Assembly: GCF_000016645.1 (NCBI RefSeq)
Contig: NC_009441.1
Location: forward strand, 3,286,001-3,350,000
Length of the DNA stretch: 64,000 nt
Source: Flavobacterium johnsoniae UW101
Lineage (GTDB): Bacteria; Bacteroidota; Bacteroidia; Flavobacteriales; Flavobacteriaceae
Direction of reading: 5' to 3'
The notes under the pieces are model-generated. The model was given only the letters and a program-made list of their open reading frames with translations, searched no databases and was not told where the DNA came from. A program made the translations under genes and the position numbers. Positions 8,796-16,249 of the stretch are shown here, in pieces (position 1 is the stretch's first letter; every line of letters begins with the position of its first letter).

Positions 8796-9674
8796 ATGGA
8801 TAAATATTATAAACCATCAGGGAGATTTTCATTAATTTTTCTCTTCTATTTTTTGTTAGTTAGTGTTATAGCATTTCCAATATTAGGATTAATATATGCT
8901 TATTTCATTTGGTACATTCCTTTTATATACATCAACTTTTTCATCACAATAGGCTTTGGGTTTCTCATAGGCTTTTTCATTTCTATAATAGTTATTAAAA
9001 AAGGAAAAGTAAGGAATCCGCTTTTGGGATTTATTATTGGATTAGCCGGGGCCTTTTTGGCTTTATATTTTCACTGGGCTATCTGGATAGATTTAGTAAT
9101 TAATGCCGGAGAAAGTTATGGTTCAAACAGAATAGGGATTACAGTAAGCAATATTCAGTTTTTACAGGTTTTTTCATTGATATTTCGACCAGATCTGGTT
9201 TTTGAATATATAAATCAAGTTAATGGATATGGCACATGGGGTATTCGCGGAGCGACAGTCAGCGGTACATTTCTGTGGATAATTTGGGCAATAGAATTTA
9301 TTATAGTTGTTGCAATTTCCGGGTTTCTTCCATATTTAGAAGCAAAGAAACCTTTTTCTGAATCTAATAATTCATGGTATCAAGAAATTATTCTGCCTCC
9401 ATTTAACTATATTGAAAATCAACAGCAGATAATAGCAGATCTACTGGCAGGTAATCGTGATATTTTTGATTTATTAAATGAAAATGTTGACAGTGAGAAA
9501 GATAGTCATAGTGTATTTACACTTTATAGATCCAAATCAGGAAAAAACTATTTGTCGATAGATAATAAGACATCAAAAATAGATAATAAAGGCAATATTA
9601 AATTTGATAGTAATCAGATTGTAGAATATATAGCAGTTAATAGTGAATTGTCAAAATTATTGCTTGATAAATAA
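8796..9674 (+). CDS. Polytopic membrane protein of unknown function
   Basis: 292 residues. Three or four hydrophobic helices occupy about residues 12-105, another lies near residues 155-180, and the last 100 residues are hydrophilic with many Asn, Asp and Ser. The phrase ILPPFNYIENQQ at the start of the soluble tail resembles the LPPF element in the two upstream genes, but no wider similarity is evident. I do not recognise the family. It is the last gene of the block between the nucleoside transporter and rpsA. Confidence 0.65.
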   Translation: MDKYYKPSGRFSLIFLFYFLLVSVIAFPILGLIYAYFIWYIPFIYINFFITIGFGFLIGFFISIIVIKKGKVRNPLLGFIIGLAGAFLALYFHWAIWIDLVINAGESYGSNRIGITVSNIQFLQVFSLIFRPDLVFEYINQVNGYGTWGIRGATVSGTFLWIIWAIEFIIVVAISGFLPYLEAKKPFSESNNSWYQEIILPPFNYIENQQQIIADLLAGNRDIFDLLNENVDSEKDSHSVFTLYRSKSGKNYLSIDNKTSKIDNKGNIKFDSNQIVEYIAVNSELSKLLLDK

Positions 9675-9690
9675 TAAGTTGCTTATCTGT

Positions 9691-9720
9691 TTGTAATTAC
9701 AAATATTTGTAGTAATTTTG
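9691..9720 (+). promoter_or_regulatory. Promoter of rpsA
   Basis: TTG (9691-9693), exactly 19 nt, then TAATTTTG (9713-9720): a perfect match to the Bacteroidota housekeeping promoter. It predicts transcription from about 9726 and a leader of about 115 nt before the rpsA ATG. Confidence 0.8.
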
Positions 9721-9777
9721 CAAACCTTTTGGCAGAGAAGAGTTTCCTTTAGGTATCAACCATTTATGTAAAACAAC

Positions 9778-9820
9778 TTCTGTATTTTCTATCGCATAGA
9801 GAAACTCGAGAAAAACAGAA
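9778..9820 (+). promoter_or_regulatory. Long hairpin in the rpsA 5' leader
   Basis: TTCTGTATTTTCT (9778-9790) pairs with AGAAAAACAGAA (9809-9820): 12 base pairs with a single bulged A and an 18-nt loop, ending 19 nt before the rpsA start codon. There is no T run, so it is not an intrinsic terminator. Position suggests a role in translation control, possibly by S1 itself; that is inference. Confidence 0.45.
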
Positions 9821-9839
9821 TACAAATTTTTTTATCAGC

Positions 9840-11615
9840 ATGTCTGAACAAACAAAATCACAAGAAGAGTTTTTAGCAAATTTTAACTGGCACAACTTCC
9901 AAGAAGGAATCGATGCAGTAGATGAAAAAAACTTACAAGAGTTTGAAGAACTAGTATCAAAAACTTTCATCGCTACAGATCAAGAAGAAGTAGTTGAAGG
10001 AGTTGTAGTTAGAATTACAGATAGAGACGTTATCGTTGATATCAATGCTAAATCTGAAGGTGTTATTTCTTTAAACGAATTTCGTTACAACCCAAATTTA
10101 AAAGTAGGTGACAAAGTAGAAGTATTAATCGACATCCGTGAGGATAAAACAGGTCAATTAGTATTATCTCACAGAAAAGCACGTACTATCAAATCTTGGG
10201 ATAGAGTTATTGCAGCTAATGAAACTGGAGAAATCGTTAACGGTTTTGTTAAATGCAGAACTAAAGGAGGTATGATTGTTGACGTATTCGGTATCGAAGC
10301 GTTCTTACCTGGATCTCAAATTGACGTTAAGCCAATTAGAGACTACGATGTATATGTAAACAAAATGATGGAATTCAAAGTGGTAAAAATCAACCACGAA
10401 TTCAAAAACGTAGTTGTATCTCATAAAGCTCTTATTGAGGCCGATATTGAAGTACAGAAAAAAGAGATCATCGGTCAATTACAAAAAGGACAAGTATTAG
10501 AAGGTGTTGTTAAAAACATTACTTCTTATGGTGTGTTCATTGACTTAGGTGGTGTTGACGGATTAATTCACATTACTGACCTTTCTTGGAGTAGAATCAA
10601 CCACCCAAGTGAAGTTCTTGAATTAGACCAAAAATTAAACGTTGTAATCCTTGATTTCGATGATGAGAAAACAAGAATTCAATTAGGATTGAAACAATTA
10701 AACGCTCACCCATGGGATGCTTTAGATGCTAACTTAACTGTTGGTGATAAAGTTAAAGGTAAAGTAGTTGTAATCGCTGATTACGGTGCATTTATCGAAG
10801 TTGCTGAAGGTGTTGAAGGTTTAATCCACGTTTCTGAAATGTCATGGTCAACTCACTTACGTTCTGCTCAGGACTTCGTGAAAGTTGGAGATGTTGTTGA
10901 AGCAGTTATTTTAACTCTAGACAGAGAAGATCGTAAGATGTCATTAGGTATCAAACAATTAACTCAAGATCCATGGACTGACATTACTTCTAAATACCCA
11001 GTAGGTTCTAAACATACAGGTATCGTTAGAAACTTTACAAACTTTGGTATTTTCGTAGAATTAGAAGAAGGAATTGATGGATTAATCTACATTTCTGACT
11101 TATCTTGGACTAAGAAAATTAAACACCCATCTGAGTTTGTAAACGTTGGAGAAAAACTTGATGTTGTTGTATTAGAGTTAGATGTTGAAGGACGTAAATT
11201 ATCTTTAGGTCACAAACAAACTACTGCTAATCCTTGGGATCAATACGAAGATTCTTTCGCTGTAGGAACTATCCACAACGGTGAGATTTCTGAAATCGTT
11301 GACAAAGGAGCTACTGTAGAATTCGGAGATGATATCGTTGCTTTCATTCCTACTCGTCACCTTGAAAAAGAAGACGGAAAAAAATTGAAAAAAGGTGATA
11401 CAGCTGATTTCAAAGTAATTGAATTCAACAAAGAATTCAAAAGAGTAGTTGCTTCTCACACTGCTATCTTCAGAGAAGAAGAAGAGAAAAACGTGAAAGC
11501 TGCTGCTGAAACTACTGCATCTGCATCTACAAACGCACCAGCTGCGACTTTAGGTGACAACAATGATGTATTAGCTGCTTTAAAAGCTAAAATGGAAAAA
11601 ACTGAGAAAAAATAA
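9840..11615 (+). CDS. rpsA: 30S ribosomal protein S1
   Basis: Ribosomal protein that binds mRNA and helps initiation. 591 residues with a series of S1 RNA-binding repeats: two degenerate N-terminal ones (about residues 50-190) and four clearer ones, recognisable by G-x-V-x(4)-YGVFIDL / YGAFIEV / FGIFVEL and the linked G-LIH-S--SW motif. The C-terminus has an Ala/Thr-rich linker (AAAETTASASTNAPAA) and a short charged tail. Codon choice differs visibly from neighbours (AAC, ATC, TTC and GAC preferred), as expected for a highly expressed gene. It has a consensus promoter, a structured leader and its own terminator. Confidence 0.96.
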   Translation: MSEQTKSQEEFLANFNWHNFQEGIDAVDEKNLQEFEELVSKTFIATDQEEVVEGVVVRITDRDVIVDINAKSEGVISLNEFRYNPNLKVGDKVEVLIDIREDKTGQLVLSHRKARTIKSWDRVIAANETGEIVNGFVKCRTKGGMIVDVFGIEAFLPGSQIDVKPIRDYDVYVNKMMEFKVVKINHEFKNVVVSHKALIEADIEVQKKEIIGQLQKGQVLEGVVKNITSYGVFIDLGGVDGLIHITDLSWSRINHPSEVLELDQKLNVVILDFDDEKTRIQLGLKQLNAHPWDALDANLTVGDKVKGKVVVIADYGAFIEVAEGVEGLIHVSEMSWSTHLRSAQDFVKVGDVVEAVILTLDREDRKMSLGIKQLTQDPWTDITSKYPVGSKHTGIVRNFTNFGIFVELEEGIDGLIYISDLSWTKKIKHPSEFVNVGEKLDVVVLELDVEGRKLSLGHKQTTANPWDQYEDSFAVGTIHNGEISEIVDKGATVEFGDDIVAFIPTRHLEKEDGKKLKKGDTADFKVIEFNKEFKRVVASHTAIFREEEEKNVKAAAETTASASTNAPAATLGDNNDVLAALKAKMEKTEKK

Positions 11616-11637
11616 TTCTTAGATTTTTTATAAATAG

Positions 11638-11663
11638 AAAGTCCCACAGCAATGTGGGACTTT
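11638..11663 (+). terminator. Terminator of rpsA
   Basis: Perfect 11-bp stem (AAAGTCCCACA / TGTGGGACTTT) with tetraloop GCAA, followed by a T7 run. Confidence 0.92.
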
Positions 11664-11695
11664 TTTTGTATTTTAGGTTTCAGGTTTGTTTCGTT

Positions 11696-11718
11696 TGTCA
11701 GTTCGAGCGGAGTCGAGA
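11696..11718 (+). repeat. Half copy of a dispersed palindromic repeat
   Basis: TGTCAGTTCGAGCGGAGTCGAGA closely matches the left arm of the full inverted repeat at 39762-39818 (differing at two positions). It lies between the rpsA terminator and the convergent ExbD gene. Only one arm is present here. Confidence 0.65.
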
Positions 11719-11740
11719 CCCCTTTTGAAAATGATTTTTT

Positions 11741-12265
11741 CTATTTTGAAGCTAATAGTTTTTCTTCTTCTGGAGTAAAATCATTTACAATAGCATAAGT
11801 GTCTATATTGGCAATTTTCATTTCATCCAAAATATCAACTAAATTGCCATAGTTTGAATTTTTGCTGGGTTTTATAATTACAATAACACCACTTTTGTAT
11901 TTTCCCATCGCTGCCATATAGTTCTGTATTTCTTTTTTCTTAAGAAAAACTTCTTTTTGAATACCATTTTTTCCAAATCCAATTTCTTTTGTTAAATGAG
12001 TAGGATATTCTAATAGACCTGAATATGTAATTATCTTGTCATTTTTATCTAATAAAATTGTATAAAGTCTTGTTGCATCAATACAGCCAGAATGACAATC
12101 ATCACAATCCTTGTCTGGTAAACCCAAATCCATAGCCTTATATTTAGACAATTCTCCAATAACCATAAAAAATATAATCAGCATAAAGGAAACGCTGACC
12201 ATTGCGGTTAAATCAATTCTAGAACTTAATTTTTTACTTCTGACTTTTTGTGGTAGATTTTTCAT
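11741..12265 (-). CDS. ExbD/TolR-like biopolymer transport protein, copy 2
   Basis: 174 residues. One N-terminal membrane helix (about residues 20-42) carries the conserved aspartate in RIDLTAMVSVSF, the position of the proton-path Asp of ExbD/TolR; a periplasmic domain follows. The C-terminal segment NLVDILDEM-x-IA fits the ExbD fold. Close tandem paralogue of the gene upstream (23-bp gap): both ends are nearly the same but the middle differs, with a Cys-rich stretch CDDCHSGC only here. No ExbB/TolQ or TonB gene is in the neighbourhood, so the motor partner must be encoded elsewhere. Confidence 0.85.
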   Translation of the reverse strand: MKNLPQKVRSKKLSSRIDLTAMVSVSFMLIIFFMVIGELSKYKAMDLGLPDKDCDDCHSGCIDATRLYTILLDKNDKIITYSGLLEYPTHLTKEIGFGKNGIQKEVFLKKKEIQNYMAAMGKYKSGVIVIIKPSKNSNYGNLVDILDEMKIANIDTYAIVNDFTPEEEKLLASK

Positions 12266-12288
12266 AGATTCTAGTTTAGTAAAAGGAG

Positions 12289-12816
12289 TTATTTTGAAGC
12301 TAATAATTTAGATTCTTCGGGTGTAAATTCTGGGACAATAGCATAAGTACTTATTTCTGCAATAGCCATTTCATCTAATATATCAACTAGGTTTTTAAAA
12401 TTAGATTTTTTACTTGGTTTTATAATTACAATGAGATTTTCGGGTCTCACATTTTTAGAAGAATAATTAAGGATATTTTGTTTTCTGCTTAACAATTCTT
12501 TGCGTATTCCTTCTTTACCGTATTGAATTTCTTTTGGAGCTATAATGGGAGAGCTCACTAATCCCATGTAATATATCAATCTATTATTATCATCTAAAAT
12601 TACTGTTATTGATCTATATTCTCCTTCTCGTATTGTTCCGCAAGAGATTCTTCCTTCATTATTATGTGGCAGACTCAAATTCATAATTTTAGCTTTAGAC
12701 AATTCTCCAACAACCATAAAAAATATAATCAGCAAAAAGGAAACGCTGACCATTGCGGTTAAATCAACTCTTGAACTTAATTTTTTGCTTCTTACTTTTT
12801 TAGGTAGATTTTTCAT
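12289..12816 (-). CDS. ExbD/TolR-like biopolymer transport protein, copy 1
   Basis: 175 residues, first gene of a two-gene unit with the preceding entry. Starts MKNLPKKVRSKKLSSRVDLTAM, with the membrane Asp at about residue 18, one helix, and a periplasmic ExbD domain ending TPEESKLLASK. Only one Cys is found in the middle part (ISCGTIRE), unlike its partner. ExbD normally works with a five-subunit ExbB channel to energise TonB; no such gene lies within this window. Function as an ion-driven motor part is inferred from the family. Confidence 0.85.
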   Translation of the reverse strand: MKNLPKKVRSKKLSSRVDLTAMVSVSFLLIIFFMVVGELSKAKIMNLSLPHNNEGRISCGTIREGEYRSITVILDDNNRLIYYMGLVSSPIIAPKEIQYGKEGIRKELLSRKQNILNYSSKNVRPENLIVIIKPSKKSNFKNLVDILDEMAIAEISTYAIVPEFTPEESKLLASK

Positions 12817-13029
12817 AAAATAATGAATTTATTTACTAAAGTTAAAAATAAATTTAACATACCACCATGATCAAATTTAAAAATAATTAAAAAATTATTT
12901 GAGCATTAAGTCTTTGTTTTACAGTGTTATTTGATGATATTTTAATATTTATTAAACTTTTTTGAAAATTTAATAAAACCAAAACAACTTTATCCCCGTA
13001 AATGAGCTTATAACTTAAAAACATTTATT

Positions 13030-13584
13030 ATGAAAACTAGAAAATTTTTAGCAGTGGCAGTTTTAGCTTTAGGATTTGCATTTACATCAAATGCTCAAAA
13101 ATCAGTAATGGTTGGCGGAGCAGCTATGTACCCAAATAAAAATATAATTGAAAATGCGGTTAATTCTAAAGACCACACAACACTTGTTGCTGCTGTAAAA
13201 GCTGCCGGGTTAGTAGAAACACTTCAAGGTGCTGGGCCATTCACTGTTTTTGCTCCAACTAATGCTGCTTTTGATAAATTACCAAAAGGAACTGTAGAAT
13301 CATTATTAAAACCTGAAAACAAAAAAACACTTCAAACGATCTTGACCTATCATGTTGTTGCAGGAAAAATGAACGCATCTGATATTGCAAAAGCAATAAA
13401 AGAAGGAAAAGGAAAAGCAACTCTAAAAACGGTTAGCGGTGGTACTCTTACAGCCTGGATGAAAGGAAAAGATTTATATATTACAGATGAAAATGGTAAT
13501 AAATCTAAAGTAACAATTGCAGATGTGAATCAGTCAAATGGTGTTATTCATGTAGTTGATGCAGTATTATTACCAAAAAAATAA
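13030..13584 (+). CDS. Secreted fasciclin (FAS1) domain protein
   Basis: 184 residues. A signal peptide (residues 1-22, ending TSNA) is followed by one FAS1 domain of about 130 residues, with the family hallmarks GPFTVFAPTNAAF (H1) and NGVIHVVDAVLLP (H2). FAS1 domains mediate adhesion or matrix contacts; in bacteria the role is mostly unknown. The protein is basic and probably periplasmic or cell-surface. It is monocistronic: preceded by 213 bp without a gene and followed by its own terminator. Confidence 0.9.
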   Translation: MKTRKFLAVAVLALGFAFTSNAQKSVMVGGAAMYPNKNIIENAVNSKDHTTLVAAVKAAGLVETLQGAGPFTVFAPTNAAFDKLPKGTVESLLKPENKKTLQTILTYHVVAGKMNASDIAKAIKEGKGKATLKTVSGGTLTAWMKGKDLYITDENGNKSKVTIADVNQSNGVIHVVDAVLLPKK

Positions 13585-13622
13585 TAAAAATCTCCAAAAC
13601 AGAATGCCTATAATGAAAAAGT

Positions 13623-13647
13623 CCTGCTTATAAAGCAGGCCTTTTTT
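13623..13647. terminator. Terminator after fasciclin gene
   Basis: CCTGCTT/AAGCAGG stem with a 3-nt loop followed by CCTTTTTTTT; lies between the fasciclin gene and the convergent EamA gene. Confidence 0.8.
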
Positions 13648-14493
13648 TTATTTTTTTGCAGTTAAAGTACTTCCGGCAGAAGCAATTACAACACAAACTA
13701 CGGCTAAAATTTCATAGAAACTAAGATTTTCCTGAAGGAAAATAAAAGCGCAGATAGATGCTGCAGCTGGTTCTAAACTCATTAAAATACTAAAAGTACG
13801 CGGAGGAAGCTGTCCTAATGCTTTCATTTCTAAAGTAAACGGAATAGCACTGGATAAAAGGGCCAATGCAACACCCATTCCGAAAAGTTTTGGCGTAAGA
13901 TTGGTTAATCCGTTTTCAATGAAACCAAAAGGCAATACTAAAATAGCAGCAAACAACATTCCGGTTGACACTGCATGACCATCGTTCATTATTTTTGAAA
14001 TTTTTCCGCCTAAAACAATATACGCTGCCCAAAATGCTCCGGCTAAAAGTGCGCATAAAATCCCTAAAGGATCTAAACGGTCATTTGTCCAGGGTGCAAT
14101 TAGTAAAATTCCAATTGCCGCCAATAAAACCCAGCAGTAGTCAACTAAACGTTTTGAACCTGCAATGGCTAACAGCAAAGGACCAACGAACTCTAAAGTA
14201 ACAGCTAAGCCAATAGGAATTCTTTCGATAGCAAAATAAAAAATCAAATTCATTGCTCCTAACGATAAACCGTACGGAATTACAATTTTCCATTGATCAG
14301 ACGTTATGGTTTTCAAATTAGGTCTGTAAGCTAATAATAAAATCAGCGCCGAAACACCAATACGTATAGAAGCAGTTCCTGCTGCTCCAATTGCCGGAAA
14401 AAGTGTTTTAGCAATTGCAGCGCCGCACTGCACACTAATAATAGCTAATAATACAGCCGGAACAGGAGGGAGTTTAATTTCTTTATTTTTCAT
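13648..14493 (-). CDS. EamA family (DMT) exporter, RhtA-like
   Basis: 281 residues with about ten short hydrophobic helices in two EamA repeats, typical drug/metabolite transporter layout. Features such as ALEFVGPLLLA at the end of the first half and LEPAAASICAFIFLQE in the second are characteristic of the RhtA-type threonine/homoserine exporters, so export of amino acids or similar small solutes is plausible. The actual substrate cannot be read from the sequence. The frame ends in the T-rich tract of the convergent terminator. Confidence 0.83.
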   Translation of the reverse strand: MKNKEIKLPPVPAVLLAIISVQCGAAIAKTLFPAIGAAGTASIRIGVSALILLLAYRPNLKTITSDQWKIVIPYGLSLGAMNLIFYFAIERIPIGLAVTLEFVGPLLLAIAGSKRLVDYCWVLLAAIGILLIAPWTNDRLDPLGILCALLAGAFWAAYIVLGGKISKIMNDGHAVSTGMLFAAILVLPFGFIENGLTNLTPKLFGMGVALALLSSAIPFTLEMKALGQLPPRTFSILMSLEPAAASICAFIFLQENLSFYEILAVVCVVIASAGSTLTAKK

Positions 14494-14551
14494 AAAAGGG
14501 AATACAGAAATATGAGTGAACCATTTCTGTTAAACAAAAGATATATTTGAT

Positions 14552-14695
14552 TTAATTGCCCAAAGCTCGTTTGGTAACAAAGGCGCGATAACCAATTATC
14601 GCCATCTGCCATTTCTTTGCTTTTGAAATGTCCAGTCCTTGTTTTGTAAAACTAGGCAGCAGAATTTTATTTAATTTGGCTAAAAATTTATACAT
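14552..14695 (-). CDS. 47-residue conserved-looking small basic protein
   Basis: ATG at 14695, TAA at 14552-14554. The product starts MYKFLAKLNKILLPSF and contains KAKKWQMAIIGYRAFVT; it is strongly basic with an amphipathic N-terminal half. I recall similar short proteins in flavobacteria, sometimes mislabelled SsrA-binding protein, but cannot verify this; it is far too short to be SmpB. Support comes from a consensus promoter (14712-14744) that places transcription about 10 nt upstream of this ATG. Function unknown. Confidence 0.6.
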   Translation of the reverse strand: MYKFLAKLNKILLPSFTKQGLDISKAKKWQMAIIGYRAFVTKRALGN

Positions 14696-14711
14696 AGCAG
14701 ATTTGTTTTTT

Positions 14712-14744
14712 CAAAGATATAAAAAAAGACTTTGCAGCTGGCAA
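14712..14744 (-). promoter_or_regulatory. Promoter of the 47-residue protein gene
   Basis: On the minus strand: TTG (14742-14744), 22 nt, TATCTTTG (14712-14719). It overlaps the terminator hairpin of the upstream serine hydrolase operon. Confidence 0.55.
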
Positions 14745-14755
14745 AGTCTTTTTTG
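14722..14755 (-). terminator. Terminator of the BlaI/M56/serine hydrolase operon
   Basis: GACTTTGC and GCAAAGTC form an 8-bp core stem, extended by A7/T6 flanks, around AGCTG; U-run on either strand. It lies 21 bp beyond the serine hydrolase stop codon. Confidence 0.85.
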
Positions 14756-14775
14756 TGGTTTAAGGAAGAACTCTT

Positions 14776-16227
14776 TTACGATTTCTTTTCTGTAATCTTT
14801 TTGATTTTATCCAACATTTCTTTGGCGTTAGTATTGTCTGGATTTAATTCTAATGCTTTTTTATAGTTTTCTTTCGAAATTTCAAACTGATTGTTATTAA
14901 ATAATCCTTCAGCCAGACTATCAAATGCATTTCCTGATTTTGGATTTTCTTTTGTATTTATTTCAAAAACTTTTATCGCGTCATTAATTCTGCCGTAATT
15001 CATTAAAGTATAACCAATAGCATTTAAGCGAAATTCAAAATCCCATTCAGGATGAACTTTTTTCAAATTGAAATAGTTTTGAGTTGATTTATCAATATCA
15101 AGTTTTAAAAAATCCTGAGTTATTTTTTCATCGGCTAATAAATATTCATCAGTAAGACCTGGATCTGCGATTGAAGCTACATGATTAATTACCTGACTGT
15201 GAATGTATAAATTAGAATATTTGTGCCCGTTAGATAAAAATATGATAGTCAAATCATTCTTAACAAATTTTCTAAAAGCTGTTTCATTACCGCCGCTGAA
15301 TCCGTAAGATAAAATTTTGTTCAAAGGAGTAATTTCCCATCCGTATCCAAAACGATCTGTTTGATTACCATAAGAAAAAGGTTTCCACATAGAATATTTG
15401 GTTTCCTTTTTAAGAAAAATATCATTATCCAGATTTTTATTCCATTTTATAAAATTCTGCAATGTAATATTCAGCCCATTAGACGAGTGAGCATCAAAAC
15501 CGCTGTTTGTTGTACTCTTAGTATATTTTTTCGTTTCATAATTATAGTTAACATACCTAAAAGCGCTGTTAGGATGTGCTTCGCCAAAGTTTGATGAAAA
15601 ATAAACACCAGATTGTATTGATGGAAATTGATTTTGTAAGATATAATCTTCAAAAGTCTGTCCCGTAATTTTTTCAATAATTTTAGCAAGAAACAAATAG
15701 TTAGTCTGATTGTAGCGATATTCATTTCCGGTTGCAAACTCCATTGGCTTTTTTGATAAAATAGCAAGTTTTTCAGAATAGGGAATTGAAATAGAAATAT
15801 CATCAAACTTAACGAAATCAGGCAGGCCCGAAGAATGCGTCAGCAGATTTTTAATTTTTATATCCTGCCATTCTTTAGGAAGATTTTCTAAATATTTTGT
15901 AATAGGATCTTCTAAAGAAAGTTTTCCTTTGTCTATAAGCTGAAATACACCAACATTTGTGATTAGTTTGGTTGTAGAGAAAATTTTAAAAGCAGTGTTT
16001 TTATCCACTGCTTTATTTTCTTCCAGAGAAGCTTTTCCAAAATACTTTTCATAAATGACTTTTCCGTTTTTTATTACGGCGAGTGCAGTACCGGGAATTT
16101 CATTTACTTCAATTACTTCTTTTATGTAACTGTCTATTTTTTGTTCTGTTAATTGGTTATTTGTGTTCTGGCCGAAGCTGAAATTTATAACAAACAGAAA
16201 CAAAAAAACATTAAATGTTTTTTTCAT
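14776..16227 (-). CDS. Class C beta-lactamase-type serine hydrolase with C-terminal TPR
   Basis: 483 residues, exported: signal peptide about 1-19 (ending SFGQ). The S-x-x-K nucleophile motif is S84-TTK87, and LLTHSSGLP (about 128-136) is typical of the family. The second motif reads Y172-N-Q instead of the usual Y-x-N, and the third motif region reads FSGG (310-313) instead of K/H-S/T-G, so true beta-lactamase activity is doubtful; peptidase or esterase activity is more likely. Residues about 395-480 form TPR-like helices (AFDSLAEGLFNN, YKKALELNPDN). It is the last gene of a five-gene operon, 22 bp after the second M56 gene. Confidence 0.87.
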   Translation of the reverse strand: MKKTFNVFLFLFVINFSFGQNTNNQLTEQKIDSYIKEVIEVNEIPGTALAVIKNGKVIYEKYFGKASLEENKAVDKNTAFKIFSTTKLITNVGVFQLIDKGKLSLEDPITKYLENLPKEWQDIKIKNLLTHSSGLPDFVKFDDISISIPYSEKLAILSKKPMEFATGNEYRYNQTNYLFLAKIIEKITGQTFEDYILQNQFPSIQSGVYFSSNFGEAHPNSAFRYVNYNYETKKYTKSTTNSGFDAHSSNGLNITLQNFIKWNKNLDNDIFLKKETKYSMWKPFSYGNQTDRFGYGWEITPLNKILSYGFSGGNETAFRKFVKNDLTIIFLSNGHKYSNLYIHSQVINHVASIADPGLTDEYLLADEKITQDFLKLDIDKSTQNYFNLKKVHPEWDFEFRLNAIGYTLMNYGRINDAIKVFEINTKENPKSGNAFDSLAEGLFNNNQFEISKENYKKALELNPDNTNAKEMLDKIKKITEKKS

Positions 16228-16249
16228 TTATGAGGTTTAGAAGTAAAAA

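Noticed and set aside
14552..14695. SmpB (SsrA-binding protein)
   Set aside because: The product has only 47 residues and lacks the SmpB barrel; any such label would be an annotation artefact.
14776..16227. Calling the serine hydrolase a beta-lactamase resistance gene
   Set aside because: Two of three active-site motifs differ from beta-lactamases and the M56 sensors lack a penicillin-binding domain.
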